From NCBI RefSeq assembly GCF_000331535.1, contig NZ_AMZN01000032.1, positions 19,822 through 83,821 on the forward strand: DNA of 64,000 nt, given 5' to 3'. The position numbers were made by a program, and so were the translations under genes. Shown here in pieces: positions 16,709 through 24,661 of the stretch (position 1 is the stretch's first letter; each line of letters opens with the position of its first letter). The notes beneath the pieces are model-generated. The model made no database searches and was not told where the DNA came from. It saw nothing but the letters and a program-made list of their open reading frames with translations. Origin of the DNA: Fulvivirga imtechensis AK7 (GTDB lineage Bacteria > Bacteroidota > Bacteroidia > Cytophagales > Cyclobacteriaceae).

Positions 16709-17815
16709 ATGCAATACTTGAGAAATATTTTGATCCCACTCCTTCTGATCATACCGGCTATGGTATTTGGTCAGTTTAGAAGTATGGGCAACAAGAAGAT
16801 AGAGGCTGACGTATTCCATGGATTTATTTTAAAGCATAAACCGCAAATTGCTCATTTGATCACTGAGCACCCAACGGGTTTTAGAATTTCATTTGACCAA
16901 AAGACCTATGGTTCAGAGCTTTGGCAGCAGCGTTATAACTTTCCCGATGTTGGACTTACTTTTGTATATGTAAACTATGGGGATGATCGCCTGGGAAAAT
17001 CCTTTGCAGTAATTCCTCACTATACCTTCTACATCAACAAAAATAAAGCCTCCAAAAATCAATTGAAGTACAAGCTGGGGCTGGGGCTTGGATACAATAC
17101 TGAAAAGTATCATAAAGAATATAACAATAAAAATAATGTACTGGGTACAGACCTGAATTTTGGAGTTATCCTCGAAACCGAATACCAGCGAGAGCTAACA
17201 GATCGATTTTTTTTACATCTACATGTAGCTCTGACACATTTTTCAAACGGTTCCATTAAAAAACCTAATTCGGGGATAAACGTTGTGAGCTCTAACCTGG
17301 GGGTGTCTTACCTGATCAACTACCAGAAGACTGCTTATACATATATTGAAGAAGAGCCTGTGGAGGAGAAAGGCTTAGGTTACACGCTTACCCTCTCTGC
17401 CGGAATGCATGAGTACTCAAAACAAGGATCAGGACAATATCCTTTTTTTGTACTTAGTGGGCTTGTTGACAAACGGCTGAATCATAAAAGTGCGTTGGGC
17501 ATTACACTCGAGTGGTTTGCCTCGCTTTCCATGCGTAATGAGATCAAGTATGATGTCTGGCTGACTGACCAGGAAAAGCCCGACTGGCATCGCGTGGGTA
17601 TAGCTTTGAGTCATGAACTGTTTGTCAACAGTGTTTCCCTGATCTCGCAGGCAGGCTATTATGTTTATGACGAATACAATTACTTTGGCAAAATATACCT
17701 GCGATTAGGTGTCAGAAAGTATTTCAATGACCATATTTACAGCTCCCTTGTAGTGAAGTCACATGCGGCTAAAGCTGAGGCTGCTGAATTTGCCCTGGGA
17801 TGGAGATTCAGATGA
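16709..17815 (+). CDS. PagL-like acyloxyacyl hydrolase / lipid A deacylase
   Basis: A 368-aa protein with signal peptide (MQYLRNILIPLLLIIPAMVFGQ) and a beta-barrel-like body. The block LTHFSNGSIKKPNSGINVVS near residue 180 carries the His-Ser pair of the PagL family (3-O-deacylase of lipid A in the outer membrane). It is much longer than PagL (about 170 aa), with a second barrel-like half. It is the long Bacteroidota version often labelled acyloxyacyl hydrolase. The downstream GIN-domain gene overlaps its stop (ATGA), so the two are translationally coupled. Confidence 0.8.
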   Translation: MQYLRNILIPLLLIIPAMVFGQFRSMGNKKIEADVFHGFILKHKPQIAHLITEHPTGFRISFDQKTYGSELWQQRYNFPDVGLTFVYVNYGDDRLGKSFAVIPHYTFYINKNKASKNQLKYKLGLGLGYNTEKYHKEYNNKNNVLGTDLNFGVILETEYQRELTDRFFLHLHVALTHFSNGSIKKPNSGINVVSSNLGVSYLINYQKTAYTYIEEEPVEEKGLGYTLTLSAGMHEYSKQGSGQYPFFVLSGLVDKRLNHKSALGITLEWFASLSMRNEIKYDVWLTDQEKPDWHRVGIALSHELFVNSVSLISQAGYYVYDEYNYFGKIYLRLGVRKYFNDHIYSSLVVKSHAAKAEAAEFALGWRFR

Positions 17816-18549
17816 AATATACCGGATACATAGCATTATTGCTCTTACTTGCAGTGGGGTGTGATTCGGAAAATGCCCCCCAATGCCTTAAAACCTCAGG
17901 CAAAACCACCGAAGTCTCTTTGGTTGTAGATTATTTCAATGCTATAGAGATCAATACCGAGTTTAATGTCATTCTGAAAGAGGGTCCTGCACAGGCGGTG
18001 ACATTAACCGCCGGAGCCAACCTGATCCCCGAAATAGTCTATGAAGTAGTAGATGGCACATTCATTATTCGCAATAAAAATTCATGTCAGTGGGTCCGGT
18101 CGTATAACTATCCCTTATTAACGATAATACATCCTGATATCACCAGAATAAGACAAGGTGGTAGTGGATTGATCAGCTCTGAAGGGGCGCTAAATTATCC
18201 GAAACTCACCCTGCTAAGCGAAGAACAAACCGGAGATTTTCAACTGGAACTCCATTGTGACCAACTGTCGGTAACCAGTAATGAACTCTCAAATTTTCAT
18301 ATCACTGGTACTGCGGATGTGCTGAGAATATTTTTTGCTTCTGGTGATGGCAGATTTGAGGGGGCTGATTTCAAAGTAAAAAATGCTACTATAAAACACC
18401 GGGGTACTAACGATATTATTGTTTACGTCACCGAAACCCTGACAGGTGAAATACTTTCCACCGGTAATATTGTTTATGTAAAAACCCAGCCCACCACTCT
18501 GGATGTTAGCGATGAGAATCTCGGAGAACTCATCTATAAACCCGAATAA
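17812..18549 (+). CDS. GIN-domain (DUF2807) lipoprotein
   Basis: A 245-aa lipoprotein: MKYTGYIALLLLLAVGC ends in a lipobox (LAVGC). The rest is a right-handed beta-helix-like GIN/DUF2807 domain (FNAIEINTEFNVILKEG near residue 40, then repeating short strands). The start is ATG 17812 because it overlaps the upstream TGA (ATGA); the in-frame ATG at 17800 would place extra polar residues before the signal sequence. GIN-domain proteins are abundant in Bacteroidota envelopes and have no proven role. Confidence 0.82.
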   Translation: MKYTGYIALLLLLAVGCDSENAPQCLKTSGKTTEVSLVVDYFNAIEINTEFNVILKEGPAQAVTLTAGANLIPEIVYEVVDGTFIIRNKNSCQWVRSYNYPLLTIIHPDITRIRQGGSGLISSEGALNYPKLTLLSEEQTGDFQLELHCDQLSVTSNELSNFHITGTADVLRIFFASGDGRFEGADFKVKNATIKHRGTNDIIVYVTETLTGEILSTGNIVYVKTQPTTLDVSDENLGELIYKPE

Positions 18550-18552
18550 GTC

Positions 18553-19083
18553 ATGCAGAAAATTGTAATAGTATGTGGAACAAACCGTTCTGATTCAGTT
18601 TCTTACCAGATAGCGCTGATCTACAAGGAAATTCTAAATCATATGGGGGTGGGAAACGAACTTATTGACCTGTCTGACCTTCCACATGATTTTGCATTTT
18701 CCGCACTTTACGAAAACTCCGGCAGGAATGACGCTTTTAATCCTTTCAGGGAAATCATGGTGAACCATAAAAAGTTTGTTTTCATTGTTCCTGAATACAA
18801 TGGTTCCTTTCCCGGGGTGCTAAAGACCTTTATTGATGGTCTGAAATACCCCGACACCTTCCGAGATAAGAAATGCGCCCTTGTTGGGATCTCTTCCGGT
18901 ATTCAGGGTGGTGGTCTGGCGTTGAGCCATCTGACAGATATATTTCACTATTGTGGTATGCATGTACTGGCACACAAACCTAAGCTCTCGCATATTGAAA
19001 GGCATTTTCAGGAAGGTACGATCATCAATGAATTGTATATGACACTGCTCCAGGAACAGGCTGAGAAGTTGATTGAATTTTGA
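18553..19083 (+). CDS. NADPH-dependent FMN reductase family protein
   Basis: A 176-aa flavodoxin-fold protein. The phosphate-binding loop for FMN is GTNRSDSVSYQIA near the N-terminus, and VFIVPEYNGSFPGVLKTFIDG (about residues 77-97) is the second signature of the NAD(P)H-dependent FMN reductase family. The enzyme probably reduces flavin or quinone-like compounds in the cytosol. It follows the GIN lipoprotein by three bases and converges on the next gene with three bases between the stops. Confidence 0.85.
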   Translation: MQKIVIVCGTNRSDSVSYQIALIYKEILNHMGVGNELIDLSDLPHDFAFSALYENSGRNDAFNPFREIMVNHKKFVFIVPEYNGSFPGVLKTFIDGLKYPDTFRDKKCALVGISSGIQGGGLALSHLTDIFHYCGMHVLAHKPKLSHIERHFQEGTIINELYMTLLQEQAEKLIEF

Positions 19084-19086
19084 TAA

Positions 19087-19803
19087 CTAGCGCCTAACAG
19101 CAAAGCCCAGCCGGATGCCCAGATGTAAAGTGAAAGCGCCTGTTATATCTCCATCTGACTTTAAGTGGTACTGCGATGGCACGTGGTTGAATTTTTCTCC
19201 TCTATACAGGTAGTAATCATAGTGGGTGTAGATATTATGATAAATATTCACACCCAAACCGGCGTAAAAGGAATACACAAAACCTTTAGTTCCAATATCA
19301 TTGCCTCCATATCGCACCTGACCGCCATAAGCTACAATATGGCGATCGATGACTACATCAAGGGCTCCATCTGACAAATAATTACCAATAACGTATAAAC
19401 TATTTTGAGCGTAATAATATCGTAATTGTCCTACAACCTGGAGAAATCTCGGTTTCTTTGTCTTTAAGGGGATTACTTTGTAGTACTTACCAACTCCTCC
19501 ATAGCTACTTGCCCGGATCTGTAAATCCTCTGTGTCGTCCAAAACTTCGATTGGTAACTCATAAAGAATTCTGTTAGGATATATGTAGCCAAGGGAAACT
19601 CCATGCCCACTTAGGTTTTCATCCAAAAACTCCCAATTTATACTCACCTCATCTACTGCTGCACGAACAGGATTTATGGTAAACAGATAGTAGGAATATT
19701 TATGCTGTATCGAGAGTGAATCCTGTCTTAATGTGTCTTGTGCCTGGAGGCAGCAGGAAAGCAAGAACAAGAGACTAATATAACCAAACTTTATTGTTTT
19801 CAT
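19087..19803 (-). CDS. Outer-membrane-type beta-rich protein, paralog 1
   Basis: A 238-aa protein with signal peptide (YISLLFLLSCCLQAQ) and an alternating beta-strand pattern rich in Tyr, ending AVRR. It shares the blocks YLFTINPVRAAVDEVSINWE, SGHGVSLGYIYP, the GLVKYYRV-like VGKYYKVIPL, and the last strand LHLGIRLGFAVRR with the gene directly upstream, so it is a tandem duplicate. Probably an outer membrane or surface beta-barrel protein; no family was recognised. Seven bases separate it from paralog 2. Confidence 0.55.
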   Translation of the reverse strand: MKTIKFGYISLLFLLSCCLQAQDTLRQDSLSIQHKYSYYLFTINPVRAAVDEVSINWEFLDENLSGHGVSLGYIYPNRILYELPIEVLDDTEDLQIRASSYGGVGKYYKVIPLKTKKPRFLQVVGQLRYYYAQNSLYVIGNYLSDGALDVVIDRHIVAYGGQVRYGGNDIGTKGFVYSFYAGLGVNIYHNIYTHYDYYLYRGEKFNHVPSQYHLKSDGDITGAFTLHLGIRLGFAVRR

Positions 19804-19810
19804 ACTTTAA

Positions 19811-20524
19811 TTAACGCCTTACAGCAAAGCCTACTCTCATTCCAAGATTAATACATAGGCCGGGCTTGATTTTTCCATCTGATTCCAGCCTATACTCCAC
19901 GGGCACATCAGGATTGACTCCACCATAGTAATAGTAGTGGTATTCTGTGTATACGTTATGAAATAAATTTAACCCACCGCCCATGTATAAAGAAAAAATA
20001 AGAACATCGGCTATTCTATAATTTCTACAATACCTGAATTGCAGTCCGTAAACCAACGTTTGCCGATCTAAATGTACTTCCCTGGCTCCACTGGAAAGAT
20101 GATTACCTACAACATGCACAGCATCTTTTGCATTGTAATATTTAAACTGCCCTAGGAAATGAATAGCACTTTTTCTTCCCATCGGTACAACTCGGTAATA
20201 CTTTACCAGGCCCCCGGAGCTTTGAGCCCTTATCAACATATTATCCGTGAACTCAATGTTACGCCATATGTCAGTGAGCAGATGGCTCGGATAAATATAT
20301 CCTAATGAAAAACCATGCCCACTGAAATCTTTGTTTAACAATTCCCAGTTAACCGTCACCTCATCCACAAAGGCACGAAGCGGATTTACAGTAAACAGAT
20401 AATGATTAAATTTATGCTGGGATGGTACATCGGCAGCGTTTTCCTGAGCAACAACATTCAGCCTAAATAATAAAAAGATTAAAATATATCTGAATTTAAC
20501 AAACGGCAATATTTGGCTTGCCAA
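19811..20524 (-). CDS. Outer-membrane-type beta-rich protein, paralog 2
   Basis: A 237-aa protein related along its whole length to the next gene downstream: YLFTVNPLRAFVDEVTVNWE, SGHGFSLGYIYPSHLL, LSSGAREVHLDRQTLVYG and the end LGMRVGFAVRR. It has a signal peptide (FRYILIFLLFRLNVVAQ). The start is uncertain: TTG at 20524 or the TTG at 20509, both before the signal peptide, with no ATG available. Likely envelope located; function unknown. The pair forms its own transcription unit. Confidence 0.52.
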   Translation of the reverse strand: MASQILPFVKFRYILIFLLFRLNVVAQENAADVPSQHKFNHYLFTVNPLRAFVDEVTVNWELLNKDFSGHGFSLGYIYPSHLLTDIWRNIEFTDNMLIRAQSSGGLVKYYRVVPMGRKSAIHFLGQFKYYNAKDAVHVVGNHLSSGAREVHLDRQTLVYGLQFRYCRNYRIADVLIFSLYMGGGLNLFHNVYTEYHYYYYGGVNPDVPVEYRLESDGKIKPGLCINLGMRVGFAVRR

Positions 20525-20603
20525 AATATTAAATATATAAGATAATTTAAATTTTTTTAACGAATTTATCTCTACTTGGTGCGCTCTTTCGTAAGATACT
20601 CTT

Positions 20604-21638
20604 TCATTTGGCAGAACTTGTATTAAACTTATTACCCATTACCCGTTCTATCAATGGCTTCAACATTTCCTTGCCTTCCCCGAGATCTTTTTCCACTTCC
20701 TGTACGCGCACTTCCTCACCTTTCTCAAATATTTTATAAGAGAAAACAAATTTCCCTTTGCCAGTCTCCCACCCTGTACGCTGCCCAAAGCGAAGGTTGT
20801 TGAAGATTACACCTTTGTCGTTTGGCTCTATTGTATACCATTTGTCTGTGATATCAATTAGTTTTTTTACTTTCAGATCAGCATCAAATGGCTCCAGAAG
20901 ATCATGTTTTTTAGGAAAGAAATGGTAGTTGATACGCTCATCCTCATCAAGAAAGGAATAGAAACCCATCAGATAGCCGTCCGGGGTCTCTATAGTTGCT
21001 GTCCATAGAATAATGTTTAAAGGCGCTGGTTTACTTTCATAGCGAACAACTTGCAAGTTCTGTCTGTCAAAGGATGCCGCAAACACCTGGTTAGCGCGAT
21101 ATTTAACAATCAGTGTTAAAATAAGGTAGCCTGTACTTAATAAGAGACCTGCTCGATTGATCCTTCTCCTTTTTTTACTTTCTCTTTCAACAAATAAAAG
21201 CCAGAGAACACAGACCAGAAGAGGAATGGTATAAAGCGGATCTATAACAAAAACGCTTTTTATAGCTATTCTGTAATCACTAAACGGCCAGAATAGTTCT
21301 GTTCCCCAGGTAGTGAAACAATCTAGCAAGGCATGGGTAAAAAGACCCATGAACACCAGAAATGTCCAATCTCTCCAAGTGGCTTCTCCGTTCGGATATA
21401 ATTTTCTGATGAGGAAACCCAATAAAGGAGACAATAAGACGGCAAAAGCAATAGAATGTGTAGGTCCGCGGTGAAATTCGAGTGCGTCAACAGTGCCCAT
21501 AAAATACCGTGAAATTACATCCAGGTCAGGAATGGTGCCCGCTACAGCACCCCACAGCACCGCTTTATTACCCGCTTTTCGCCCCGCCACTGCCTCTCCT
21601 ACGGCAGCCCCCAGTAGAACTTGTGTTACAGAATCCAA
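20604..21638 (-). CDS. YdjM-like metal-dependent hydrolase (DUF457 family)
   Basis: A 344-aa membrane protein. The N-terminal half has the YdjM/DUF457 pattern: MDSVTQVLLGAAVGEAV, the metal-ligand block GTIPDLDVISR, FHRGPTHSIAFAVLL, and LLDCFTTWGTELFWPFS. About five membrane helices are present, then a soluble part with FGQRTGWETGKGKFVFSYK. Members are annotated as inner-membrane metal-dependent hydrolases; the substrate is unknown. It is 27 bases downstream of the methyltransferase gene, on the same strand. Confidence 0.82.
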   Translation of the reverse strand: MDSVTQVLLGAAVGEAVAGRKAGNKAVLWGAVAGTIPDLDVISRYFMGTVDALEFHRGPTHSIAFAVLLSPLLGFLIRKLYPNGEATWRDWTFLVFMGLFTHALLDCFTTWGTELFWPFSDYRIAIKSVFVIDPLYTIPLLVCVLWLLFVERESKKRRRINRAGLLLSTGYLILTLIVKYRANQVFAASFDRQNLQVVRYESKPAPLNIILWTATIETPDGYLMGFYSFLDEDERINYHFFPKKHDLLEPFDADLKVKKLIDITDKWYTIEPNDKGVIFNNLRFGQRTGWETGKGKFVFSYKIFEKGEEVRVQEVEKDLGEGKEMLKPLIERVMGNKFNTSSAK

Positions 21639-21665
21639 ACCTTCTTGTAGCTTTTAAATGATTTT

Positions 21666-22313
21666 CTAGGCCTTTCTATACTTAATGACCCAATAGTTCT
21701 CTAACTCTATATATTCCAGATCTGTTGCTCTCGAAGAGAGCAATCTTGATATTTCTTCTGCCTTCGGAAAGTTTTTTAGCACCAAATGCTCCGTATTATC
21801 CTGAAGCCTGCGTCTTTGATACGTATTGCCGGCATCATCTGTTTTAAAAACAGGGGTACTACTACCCTCCACGTATTTATTATCCACAAAAATTATCAGA
21901 CCATTTTTTAAAACTCTTTCATGGACTACATCAATAAAGTCCGAGAGCTTTTCTACTGGTATATGCGACCAAATAAACCCACCAAAGGCCGCCTCAAATA
22001 AGCCATTGAAAGCTGCCAGGTTATAAATATCAACAATTTCAAACCCTACTTTTCCGGGCGGATACTTCTTCTTTTGAGCTATCTCAATCACTTCCTTATT
22101 TATGTCTATTGCAACAATTGATTGAGCTGTTTCAGCAATATATTGAGTCCAATAGCCAGTACCACAAGCCACTTCGAGTAGTTTCTTATTGGAAAATTTA
22201 ACAGGCAAAAACCGCCTAAGGAACTTAAGGTCAGCCTGTCGGTCTGGTTTTTCGTAGATTTTTTCGTATTCACTAGCTCTGCGAGCATAGTATGAGGCAA
22301 TGTCCAGGTTCAT
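21666..22313 (-). CDS. Class I SAM-dependent methyltransferase
   Basis: A 215-aa Rossmann-fold methyltransferase. Motif I LLEVACGTGYWTQYIA lies at about residues 43-58, followed by the acidic loop VAIDINKEVIE near 69 and motif II/III in GGFIWSHIPVEKLSDF. It is probably a small-molecule or quinone-like methyltransferase; the substrate is unknown. The N-terminal YYARRASEYEKIYEKPDRQ is often seen in this subgroup. Confidence 0.85.
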   Translation of the reverse strand: MNLDIASYYARRASEYEKIYEKPDRQADLKFLRRFLPVKFSNKKLLEVACGTGYWTQYIAETAQSIVAIDINKEVIEIAQKKKYPPGKVGFEIVDIYNLAAFNGLFEAAFGGFIWSHIPVEKLSDFIDVVHERVLKNGLIIFVDNKYVEGSSTPVFKTDDAGNTYQRRRLQDNTEHLVLKNFPKAEEISRLLSSRATDLEYIELENYWVIKYRKA

Positions 22314-22542
22314 AATATAAATTTAGGGAAATCACTGATAGTACGGTAACACCGGCCGGCTAGCTTTTTATATTTCCTCATTGATATGGTAAAATGATTC
22401 AAAAAATGGGCAACAACACTCCTGAAGATATAACCTCTCATTACAAAAAAAATCCTCTCCTCGCTCGAACGCCATCGTATTACATCGCGATGTCAAACTC
22501 ACTTTAATTAATCATCTGATCTCCCTAAGTCTATCCTAGCGT

Positions 22543-22767
22543 TTACGATTTACTATAATAATCATCTCTAACCTCCTGTGAAATGAAGGTACTTAAACCT
22601 CGGCCTTTCAGGGCAAGACTTTTCATTATCTCAACTCTCTCCCTGCCTGGATTAATATAATTGTAGATATAGATTTCCGGTCCTCTGAATTTTACTTTAA
22701 TGTAATCATTACCAATTTCAAAAGCCGTAACACCCGAATCTCGAGCTATATTTTTATACCTTCTCAT
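22543..22767 (-). CDS. KTSC-like small protein
   Basis: A 74-aa protein. The second half (IYIYNYINPGRERVEIMKSL then GRGLSTFISQEVRDDY) resembles the KTSC domain, a small module of unknown function that usually carries a Lys-Thr-Ser-Cys-like core; here the core is weak. It lies 35 bases after the glycosyltransferase stop, on the same strand, and may be its operon partner. Small size and divergent motif keep this moderate. Confidence 0.5.
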   Translation of the reverse strand: MRRYKNIARDSGVTAFEIGNDYIKVKFRGPEIYIYNYINPGRERVEIMKSLALKGRGLSTFISQEVRDDYYSKS

Positions 22768-22802
22768 TAGTCCTTAGCCACCTACAAATGGCCCCGCATA
22801 AA

Positions 22803-23819
22803 TCATGCAAAAAACCAAAAATCTGTAGCTGGTTGTTTATTCCAATCCCTAAGTTGCTGGCGAATAGCCACTCTGTCGTCAGGAGAAGATACGACAATCA
22901 TGATCTGAGGGTTCTGCAACTCAGATAGGATACTAAAATGATTCATATATACTCCATAAATGTGTTTTCCTATCTTTTTCTCATTGTCACATACCCAATG
23001 AAATACATCTTTGTGTTTTTTGAGCAGCCTGGCCATGTCTTTACCATTTTTGCCTGCTCCCCACAACACCAACGGCCTGCTTTTATCCCGGTCCAGTTCG
23101 TAGAAGTATCGGATTTTGAGCTCAAAATAACGATTATCCTTGTAGCAGTCCCACGTACGCGAAATGCGATCAGAGCGATCGCGCCAATAATGCAGTATGC
23201 GGTCCACCCCTATCACCTTCAATCTTTCCTGATAAAACCGAAAGCAAAGGTCATAATCTTCAGGATACACTTCAGGGTCAAAGGCGCCTACCGCATTAAA
23301 GTCATCTCTGTGAATCAGCCAGCAGTGGGATGGAATAACGCACTCCTGATAGATCTCTTCATAATGTCTGCTTTCCCTGGCCACATCGTTTAGCCAGTTT
23401 TCGTACCGCAAAAATCCTTCTCCAACTTCCCCTTCATCAACAAAATGTTTAGTCCCTCCGGCTACTATTGTTCCTTTACCATGCTTTTGCCATTCCTGCA
23501 CCATCACCTGCAGTTTGTATTCCGGCATAATATCATCGGAATCCATACGATTGATCAGTGTGCCCCGGCAATGACCATGTGCTTTTTGTAGAGTTGGAAT
23601 GAGTTTTGGGCGATCGCTGTTGTACACCCTTATTCTCTCGTCTTTGGTGGCATATTCGCGTAGTATATCAGGAGTAGCATCTGTAGAATGGTCATTAACG
23701 GCAATAAGCTCCCAATTCGGGTAGGTTTGAGCAAGTATGGATTCCAGACACTCAGGAAGATAAGGTTCGGTGTCTTTTACAGCCATTACTATAGACACTA
23801 AGGGGCTAGCGTTTATCAT
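22803..23819 (-). CDS. Family 2 glycosyltransferase
   Basis: A 338-aa GT2 enzyme with the GT-A fold start VSIVMAVKDTEPYLPECLES, the QTYPNWELIAVNDHSTD block, and the metal-binding INRMDSDDIM motif near residue 90. The CFRFYQERL and IHRDDF segments fit the acceptor half. It probably adds a sugar to a surface glycan. The C-terminal 80 residues (VLWGAGKNGKDMARLLKK) look like a separate nucleotide-binding or PglD-like segment. ATG 23819 is chosen; the frame also opens at TTG 23831. Confidence 0.85.
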   Translation of the reverse strand: MINASPLVSIVMAVKDTEPYLPECLESILAQTYPNWELIAVNDHSTDATPDILREYATKDERIRVYNSDRPKLIPTLQKAHGHCRGTLINRMDSDDIMPEYKLQVMVQEWQKHGKGTIVAGGTKHFVDEGEVGEGFLRYENWLNDVARESRHYEEIYQECVIPSHCWLIHRDDFNAVGAFDPEVYPEDYDLCFRFYQERLKVIGVDRILHYWRDRSDRISRTWDCYKDNRYFELKIRYFYELDRDKSRPLVLWGAGKNGKDMARLLKKHKDVFHWVCDNEKKIGKHIYGVYMNHFSILSELQNPQIMIVVSSPDDRVAIRQQLRDWNKQPATDFWFFA

Positions 23820-23833
23820 AGTAGACACCAAAG

Positions 23834-23938
23834 TTAAGGAAACCCCAATACAGCTTCAACTTTAGCGCTATAAATGACTACTTCATATCCTTCTGTAAGA
23901 TGTGTGGTTTTACCTGCCAGGGGTGACAAATCAAACAT
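23834..23938 (-). other. Possible 34-aa ORF or gene remnant
   Basis: Starting at ATG 23938, the ORF reads MFDLSPLAGKTTHLTEGYEV and continues to a stop at 23834. Upstream in the same frame another 13 codons (to about 23980) also look protein-like. No family was recognised. It could be a small gene ahead of the glycosyltransferase or the relic of a larger one; the evidence is only the amino-acid texture. Confidence 0.25.
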
Positions 23939-24050
23939 GTTGAATAATACGTCATCGGTAGGAAACCAACAACTTTTCAGTTGATTTTGTGGATAATGAC
24001 ATTATGCCATCATTTACCACCGAGGGGCAACAGAAATCACAAACCACCAC

Positions 24051-24179
24051 GTCATCCTGGAATTTTCGTAGAGCAACGGAGAAAATATTCAGGATCCCCT
24101 GATCCGGTGGAAGAGGCTGAAGTTCAGTCACAGTCAGTAGCGAGGAGATCCCGGATCACTGTGTTACGTCCGGGATGAC
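24051..24179. repeat. REP-like element with two hairpins and terminal inverted repeats
   Basis: GTCATCCTGGA (24051-24061) and TCCGGGATGAC (24169-24179) are near-perfect inverted ends. Inside, ATCCTGgAATTTTC pairs with GAAAATaTTCAGGAT, and ATCCCGGA pairs with TCCGGGAT near the right end. The GAGATCCCGGATC...GTCCGGGATGAC arrangement is a widespread intergenic palindrome type in bacteria. Confidence 0.55.
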
Positions 24180-24244
24180 AGTAGTGGGAAATTGAATAAT
24201 TATCTGACTATCAGCATGTAATGAAAATTTGCCATTGGTATGTT

Positions 24245-24296
24245 GGAGGGATCTATGCACGTGTAACTGCTCCAAAGGTGCATAGATCTCTCCCTC
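24245..24296. repeat. Strong intergenic stem-loop
   Basis: GGAGGGATCTATGCAC (24245-24260) pairs with GTGCATAGATCTCTCCCTC (24278-24296), 11-bp perfect core (GATCTATGCAC) and a second GAGGGA/TCCCTC pairing, 17-base loop. No T-tract follows, so it is not an obvious terminator. Confidence 0.5.
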
Positions 24297-24366
24297 TGGT
24301 CCCCGAAAGCAAGTTATGGCAAGTTCGGGACAGGCAAGGCGACTGTGCTTCTTGAGAACGCTTTTC

Positions 24367-24600
24367 TTAACTTAACTTGAGTTCGACATAGTGGTACCGA
24401 TAAAGGTATGCATATCAGAAAAACAGGCCAAAAAACTCCGTTTTTAAGGTCCCCGAACTTGCCTTCGGGGAAGAATGAAGAATCTTACTAAGTTCAAGGG
24501 TACTATCAACAACTTAGGAAGATCCTTCTCCCGAAAGCCTTAAAGCCTTCGGGATAGGATGACCGCCTATTTTCAGGCATTTTAACGTTAACTCAATATT
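24367..24600 (+). repeat. Palindromic intergenic element, family B copy 2
   Basis: The left part, from CTTAACTTAACTTGAGTTCG to about 24450, aligns at roughly 75% with 49041-49122 (TTAACCTGGGTTCGATATAG). The right end (GGCATTTTAACGTTAACTCA) corresponds to the right inverted end of that copy. About 100 extra bases with two hairpins interrupt the middle. Boundaries are approximate. Confidence 0.5.
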
Positions 24601-24661
24601 ATTGAGGGACGACATGCCACAATAATCTCGTCAGGTCCAGGCCTGATGAGAATAATTTTAG

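Larger units (their letters stand above)
23832..24661. other. 830-base intergenic region rich in hairpins and repeats
   Basis: No credible full gene. In order it holds a possible short ORF (23834-23938, minus), a two-hairpin element (24051-24179), a strong stem-loop (24245-24296), a GTCCCcGAA...TTCGGGAC stem (about 24299-24332), and a family B element (24367-24600) that contains the hairpins CCCCGAA/TTCGGGG (24451-24470) and TCCCGAA/TTCGGGA (about 24528-24553). Confidence 0.6.

Noticed and set aside
22394..22507. 37-aa plus-strand ORF between the methyltransferase and KTSC-like genes
   Set aside because: No recognisable motif, no promoter, and length expected by chance in A/T-rich sequence.
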